Made by a program: the position numbers and the translations under genes. Shown in pieces: positions 58,932 to 64,000 of a DNA stretch of 64,000 nt. Within the stretch, counting starts at the first letter, position 1, and each line of letters begins with the position of its first letter. Under the pieces are notes generated by a model that was not told where the DNA came from, made no database searches, and saw nothing but the letters and a program-made list of their open reading frames with translations. The stretch covers positions 215,056 to 279,055 of the forward strand of contig QAOA01003028.1 in assembly GCA_003255065.1 (NCBI GenBank), written 5' to 3'. This stretch comes from Cercis canadensis. Its lineage: Eukaryota; Streptophyta; Magnoliopsida; Fabales; Fabaceae.

Positions 58932-59817
58932 TATTATCTTACGTAGGATCCACTTGGATCACATCAACTCGAAAGCTTCAAAATAAGGAAGTACATTGTC
59001 CATACACGTGGAAAACGTCCTCAACTCGCCAAAAATCGCCGCCCACGGCCGTTGATGGAAAGAAATCGTCGAGAGAGTAGTTTTTTAAACTTCCAAATGA
59101 GGAAGACAAGGCTCAATGGTAGAGTAAATTTCCAGTTTTCTCACAGACTTTGCCCGCCAAAATTTCATTACACCAACACATCTAGTAAAACGGTGCGTTT
59201 GGATTCTCACGAAAAAAAATATGTGAGAAATATCTTACATAAAATTATTCGTTCGATATTCTCACGGACAAGAGTCCATGAGAAACCTAATGGCATTTAG
59301 TCACGGTGTTTCTCACTGACTTTGTCCATGAGAAAGTTTTCGCATCATGTTTCTGTCATATTCTCTTGGATTTTCTCACGGGTATTTCTCACAGATTATT
59401 TCTTTCGTGAGAAATTCCTTGAGAAAATCCCACATTACCAAAATCCGTAAGAAGATCTTGTATTTTCCGTGAGAAGTTTTCACGAATTTTTCGTCCATGA
59501 AAAATTTTGTGAGAAAAACACATTTTTGTTGTAGTGAGTGAGTGCAATTTATTACCTCATGTAATATAAATCATACAAGTAAATGTTTATTTTTCTTTTT
59601 TAACATTTAAATTTAGATGGTACTAAAGATTGATACAATTGTCTACACATAAGATTGATACAAGTTACAAGATAATTATATATATATTGGGTATAATAAA
59701 GTAATTTAATTTAATATCTATATAAATGTATAATATAACAATGTGCAAGTGCTTTGGGTATTGGATTTTTTCATTTGTTTTAACTTCTTAAACTCATGAG
59801 AACGATTTGGTCAGACA

Positions 59818-61981
59818 TAGGGATGACAATTTGCCCCAGACCCGATGGGGCCTCGTTGTTTTTACCTGATCGGGTATGGGTATGGGGCAAAAAAATGAGG
59901 ATGGGGATGGGGATGGGTAATTTTATTGGGGCGGGTCTGGGGATGGGCAAGCCTCACCCCACCCCGTACTGTACATAAAATATATATATATATATATAAA
60001 ATACATTTTATAATTTTTTTAAAAAATTTTTATTGGAAAAATGACATCGTTTTTGGTTGAGGTTTTTCAACTTACACTGACCCCCTCACTCGGTCATTCA
60101 CTCTCACTCCTTCAAGCTTCCATCCATTTTCCCTAAAACTTGAAATCCCTAACCCTAAGCTCTCTACTCTCTCTCCCTCATTCGGTCATTCCCTCCACTG
60201 GTGGTATCGTGGTTGCTTTTGGTGTTTACTGCATCTGCGTCGGTGAGGTGAGTGTTTCTGCCTCATTTTGTCTACTAGTTTATTTATTTATTTTGTATAA
60301 TGGATTAGGATGAAATAGCTTTAGCCACCAAGAAAGATGACAAATATAAAGATAGCCAAATCTTTCTTTCTGAAAAAAGAAAAGAAATGAAAATCTTGTT
60401 CCATTGCTTGACACTGCATCTTGCAAAGTGGGTATCATAAATTACTAGAAAAGTGCATCTAATATTATATTCAATCTTGAAAGCACAGTGGAACTTTAAC
60501 CACATGATTCCCGATAGTGTTCAGTAGTAACCTTAATGGGGTTTCCATTACCAGAAGGTAAAAAGGTAAAGACATATTTCAACGCATTCGTGTAAGTGTT
60601 ACCCCTGCCACTGATTTTTATTATGTTACCCCTTCTTCTTTCTGAATTCTTTGAATCTTACAGCCACCATAATTGAACTAAAAAGAATCTTTCTTTTCAA
60701 CCTCTTTATCATATTCTAGTACAGATGAATCACAATATTGACAATTCTTGTTCTTATAAGTGTTATAATGTTGATACTTTTTTACTTTCGTTTCTTGGTG
60801 ATCAACAAGGGTTTTACTTTCTTTTTCTCTTTCTCTCTCAACTGTCTTTGTTTATATTTGGAACAAGAGAAAAAGAAGAAGAGAGAATTTATGATTATAC
60901 ACGTGGCTTTAGTTATAATATCTAGGACTCACACTTGTATGACTTGCATTTTTCTCTCTTACTTATTATGTGCCCAAAATTTGGATGCTTTCTTGTGTGA
61001 ATTTTGACTATCCTATTTATGGGCTTTTCTTTTTCTTTCTCATCTATCAAAATCTCTTGCCTAAACAGTGAACAAAAAGACCAAAAATGAAACAACACAT
61101 AGGGTGGCAAAATTTTTTAAACTCACTCTGCCTTTTGTTCCCAAGTTTTCCCTTTTATGCTGATGTTGTGTCAAATTTTTTGAATACATTCTTCAATGAA
61201 TTTAAATTGAAATAACACAAAAATTATGGTTGATTGCTGTAATATGGCAATCTTTTGTTTCCAGAATAAATATTGGAAGTTACTCTATCAGGGGAAAATT
61301 TTTAGATATTAGAAGAAATTGGCCAACTGATATTACTAGGTGTTTCTGCTATGAATTGATATTATTGTTTAAATGAGGTTCTTTCTCTTCCATGCTTATG
61401 TTTATCTTTATTCTCATTTTCAGGTAACCAACCTTAATCTTGAAATTGTTAGAGCACTAGCAAGAGGTACTATTATTATGAATGTATCTTCTGCCTGGCT
61501 TTATTATTTTGGAATGGATTCTTTTTAATTAGTTAAACATTCTTCTTTCCCTGGTACTTGGTGAAGTGCACACACATGTATTCATTTTTTGTTTCTGTAG
61601 TTTCTATTCCTCTGATATTTTAAATAAAACTTAATCTAAGAAGAAATACACTGTGAAACTGGAGATGTTGCTGCATATTATAAATTCTTTATTTATCTTA
61701 ATTTGTTGTTACTTGAGGATTTCTTAAATTCTTGATGATGTTATTTGAGGATTATTTATTTTATCTTGTTCGATTAAACTTAAATTTCAATTAGAAATCG
61801 TGATCGATGAATTAAACTTGTAAATTGTGTATATTTAGAAAAACATGTTGTATGGGTAAATGGGGCGGGGCATGGGGCAAATGGGGATTCAATGGGGCGG
61901 GGATGGGGATGCTAAAAAATCCCCGTTCAGGGATGGGGCATGGGGATGAGGAGTGCCTGCCCCGCCCCATTGCCATCCTTA
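59818..61981 (+). mobile_element. Non-autonomous hAT element, relative of the one at 6584-11482
   Basis: 2164 bp. Left end TAGGGATGACAATTTGCCCC and right end CCCCATTGCCATCCTTA give nearly the same terminal repeats as the 4.9-kb hAT element. The 8-bp duplication GTCAGACA lies at 59810-59817 and 61982-61989. Both outer blocks match the larger element: G/C-rich ends, the region after 60000 against 6800, and 61690-61860 against 11160-11310. The transposase gene is missing. Internal frames are short and unconvincing, so it probably moved with the relative's transposase. Confidence 0.93.
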
Positions 61982-61989
61982 GTCAGACA

Positions 61990-62257
61990 TTTAAGAAAAC
62001 TTTTTCCCCTCCAAATAAAATAGACTATCCCTAAACCCTATATACATCAAGAAAACTTTTTTCCCTCATAGACATCAAGCTTTTTCCTCCAAATTATAGA
62101 CATAAAGAAATAAACATATCCTTGAAATCATCTTCTATGAAGATATCCTTGAAATCAAGGATAGGCTTGAAATTCTATTGAGTATGAGATAATATCTCTA
62201 TCACTTTGTATCCTTTATGCACAAAATAAGTATGGGGTGATTAAGAATATGAGCCAC
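61990..62257. other. Short spacer, nothing recognised
   Basis: AT-rich sequence between the hAT element and the small LTR element. AAGAAAACTTTTTYCCCTC occurs twice (61993 and 62050), a minor local duplication. Confidence 0.4.
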
Positions 62258-62543
62258 TGATGCAACAAGGAACCAATGACTAATGTTTATTTTATTAATT
62301 GCCTTTTAACATCAAGAACGTTGGAATATATAGGCCTTAACCCTTACATGATAACTCTTGATACTTGATAGAAAACTACTAATACTAAGAGTCTTCTACC
62401 ATTGGTGCTGATAGACTCTTATTGCTATAATACTAAGACTCCCCTACTGAATAAATACCATTATTACACGATAACTAAATAAAGCACTAGATAACTAAAT
62501 ATGATGCATTAGCCGCATGCATGCAATGAGAACCACTGTATCA
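62258..62543 (-). repeat. Small gypsy element, 3' LTR
   Basis: 286 bases, partner of 63531-63836; shares the GAACGTTGGAATATAT and GCATGCATGCA segments. Confidence 0.85.
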
Positions 62544-63518
62544 TTCCTTCCCCTTTCGTAAAGATCCTTGGCCTCATGGATCTGCTTCAATTTCCTTTTC
62601 ATAAGGTTGTCGGCATTGAGCATGAGGAGTTGTGGTATCTTGCATCTGTGGCCTACTGTAAAACGTTCATCACAGTTAAAACACAACCCATTTTCCCGTC
62701 ATTGCTGCATCTCAGCCCATGTTAGTTTTTTCACTCATGGTGGTACCTTTTTCTTCGTCACAGTGTTAGTTCCTTCACTGAGGCCTTCTGGGTAGCACTC
62801 ACTGGTGTGTATCAACCTCGGATGTTGAACATTCAAATCATCCCTTATTCTCGTATAATCCACAACCTCTTGAAGAGTTTTGGGTCACTGTATACGCAAT
62901 TCGCTAACGAGCTCAACCTTTAGTCCTCCAATTAAAGCATCAATTAATGCCTTCAGTGGCTAGTTTTGCATACGGTTGGCTAAGGGCTCAAACTCCCGCA
63001 GATATTTGCGTAATGGTCCGTTGTGCTTAACCTGAGTGAGTGCTTCATTAAAGTCTTCAAACTCGGTAGGGCTAAATCTTATGATCAACTCGCGTTCAAA
63101 CATCTCCTAAGTCACCACTGCCCCTTCAGCAATGTAGGTGTGCTGCAACCACTGTAACCATTAATTGGCTTCACCTTCCATGTGAAAGGATATCAATGGC
63201 ACTCACTGTTCATCCAGTATTCCTTGGTACTGAAAAAATTGTTGCACCCAAAAAAGCCATTAGGTTGGGTTTGTACCTCCATAACGAGGGAAATCTATCT
63301 TGATGTACCAAGGTAGTGCATGGCTACCCTCTATTACCTTGTGCCTAGCCATTGTCTTAGCCACATCCTCCGTTTTCCCCCCTTGCGAATGGCCTATGAG
63401 TGTGGCCAATGCCTCTTAACTTCCCGCATGGTGACGTCTAGCCCCTGGACCTTTTCTACTAATCATGTCACATCTCCCTCCAAACACTCCAACTTTTTTT
63501 TCTAAGATGTCATTTGGT
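62544..63518 (-). pseudogene. Small gypsy element gag
   Basis: The minus strand holds a retrotransposon gag core (ELIIRFSPTEFEDFNEALTQ near 63080; PLRKYLREFEPLANRMQN near 63000) and the zinc knuckle LCFNCDERFTVGHRCK near 62680-62640, continuing into IPQLLMLNADN. This is the gag style of plant gypsy elements whose knuckle reads CFNCDEKFxPGHRC. Broken fossil; no pol follows before the LTR. Confidence 0.82.
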
Positions 63519-63530
63519 TCTGATACCAAA

Positions 63531-63836
63531 TGATGTAACAGGGAACCAAGAACTGATGTTTATTTTATTAATTGCCTCTTAACAGAAAGAACGTTGGAAT
63601 ATATATGCCTTAACCCTTACATGATAACTCCTGATACTTGATAGATGACTATTGATATTAAGAGTCTTATACTACTAATGTTGATAGACTCCTACTACTG
63701 CTATAATACTAAGACTCCCCTGCTAAATAAATACCACTACTACATGATAACTAGATAAAGTACTAGATAGCTAGATATGCTGAATAACTAGATATGTTGC
63801 GTTAGCCACATGCATGCAGTGACAACCACTATATCA
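63531..63836 (-). repeat. Small gypsy element, 5' LTR
   Basis: 306 bases. Adjoins the primer-binding site on its inner side. Confidence 0.85.
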
Positions 63837-64000
63837 ACCATTCAAGTTTACAAGTTTACTTACCTTGGTTTAATGGAATAATTGCCAAGAAAATCTAGAA
63901 AATATTAAAGTTCACTTCGTTGCCTTAAACCTTGGAAAGGCTATGAATGACTTCACTAAAATCGATATGGTCTCGATTGAAGTCCCTCTTGGCTCTTTTA
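63837..64000. other. End of window, unassigned
   Basis: A minus-strand frame reads KRAKRDFNRDHIDFSEVIHS and a GTAAGT lies downstream of it (63868-63863), so part of an exon is possible. Too short to assign. Confidence 0.25.

Larger units (their letters stand above)
47225..59536 (-). mobile_element. CACTA (En/Spm) element C with TNP2-type gene and two nested insertions
   Basis: 12.3 kb from CACTATAAGAAAATGG (47225) to TTGTTGTAGTG (ending 59536), flanked by the 3-bp duplication AGT (47222-47224 and 59537-59539). Subterminal TCTCACGGA / TCCGTGAGA words occur at 47250-47560 and 59200-59520. A TNP2-type transposase gene runs on the minus strand at 51122-48180. A PIF/Harbinger-like element (51189-55370) and a gypsy-type LTR element (56236-58931) are inserted inside. 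Only 54 bases of spacer plus the target copies separate it from element B. The transposase is decayed, so it no longer moves itself. Confidence 0.94.
62258..63836 (-). mobile_element. Small Ty3/gypsy-type LTR element with gag only
   Basis: LTRs at 62258-62543 and 63531-63836 (TGATG...TATCA), roughly 85-88 percent alike by eye, so it is old. The methionine-tRNA primer-binding site TGGTATCAGA (63528-63519 on the minus strand) follows the 5' LTR. About 1 kb of gag lies between, and no pol. The flanks GCCAC and ACCAT are not a clear duplication. Broken. Confidence 0.82.

Noticed and set aside
1-64000. tRNA, rRNA or small-RNA genes
   Set aside because: None recognised; tRNA-like words found were retrotransposon primer-binding sites.

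Overview
The window is transposon-dense DNA from a flowering plant, most likely a eudicot: plant L1-type LINE, Athila-type Ty3/gypsy, Ty1/copia, En/Spm (CACTA), hAT and PIF/Harbinger elements fill nearly all of it. The species cannot be told from the sequence alone. There is no operon-like or prokaryotic organisation. I found no intact host gene and no convincing new molecular system. The best biology is the order in which the elements landed, and a host gene they broke.

Left part (1-38528). A decayed L1-type LINE fills 1-3690. From 38528 leftwards to 4309, on the minus strand, lie four exons of a VIM/ORTHRUS-type gene (SRA-domain E3 ubiquitin ligase of plant DNA-methylation maintenance). Its C-terminal exon is split by a copia element (4330-36554) with a 5-bp target duplication GGACT. 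The 3' LTR of that copia element is split in turn by an Athila element (Athila-1, 4451-31894). Athila-1 carries two further insertions. One is a hAT transposon in its gag region (6584-11482, 8-bp duplication GGTGGGAC). The other is a second Athila element in its 3' region (Athila-2, 15668-25759, duplication CTTAC/CTTAT). The second Athila supplies the uninterrupted version of the hAT target site. LTR divergence judged by eye broadly agrees with the nesting order.

Right part (38529-64000). Three related CACTA elements lie in a row. A (39340-41810) lacks its left end. B (43675-47167) has both ends and an AAG duplication. C (47225-59536) has both ends, an AGT duplication and a decayed TNP2-type transposase. 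A and B carry a Ptta/En-Spm (Transposase_24-like) gene and long degenerate TTTAGGG-type tracts. All three have subterminal arrays of a TCTCACGGA / TCCGTGAGA motif. Inside C sit a PIF/Harbinger-like element (51189-55370, TAA duplication) that keeps only its Myb/SANT-like gene, and a compact gypsy-type LTR element (56236-58931) with nearly identical LTRs. Further right are a non-autonomous relative of the hAT element (59818-61981, duplication GTCAGACA) and a small gag-only LTR element (62258-63836).

How the parts work together: most do not. Each element once moved on its own enzymes; here they are fossils. The only host function seen, VIM/ORTH, is lost: its exons carry stops, a frameshift and a non-canonical splice site as well as the nested insertion.
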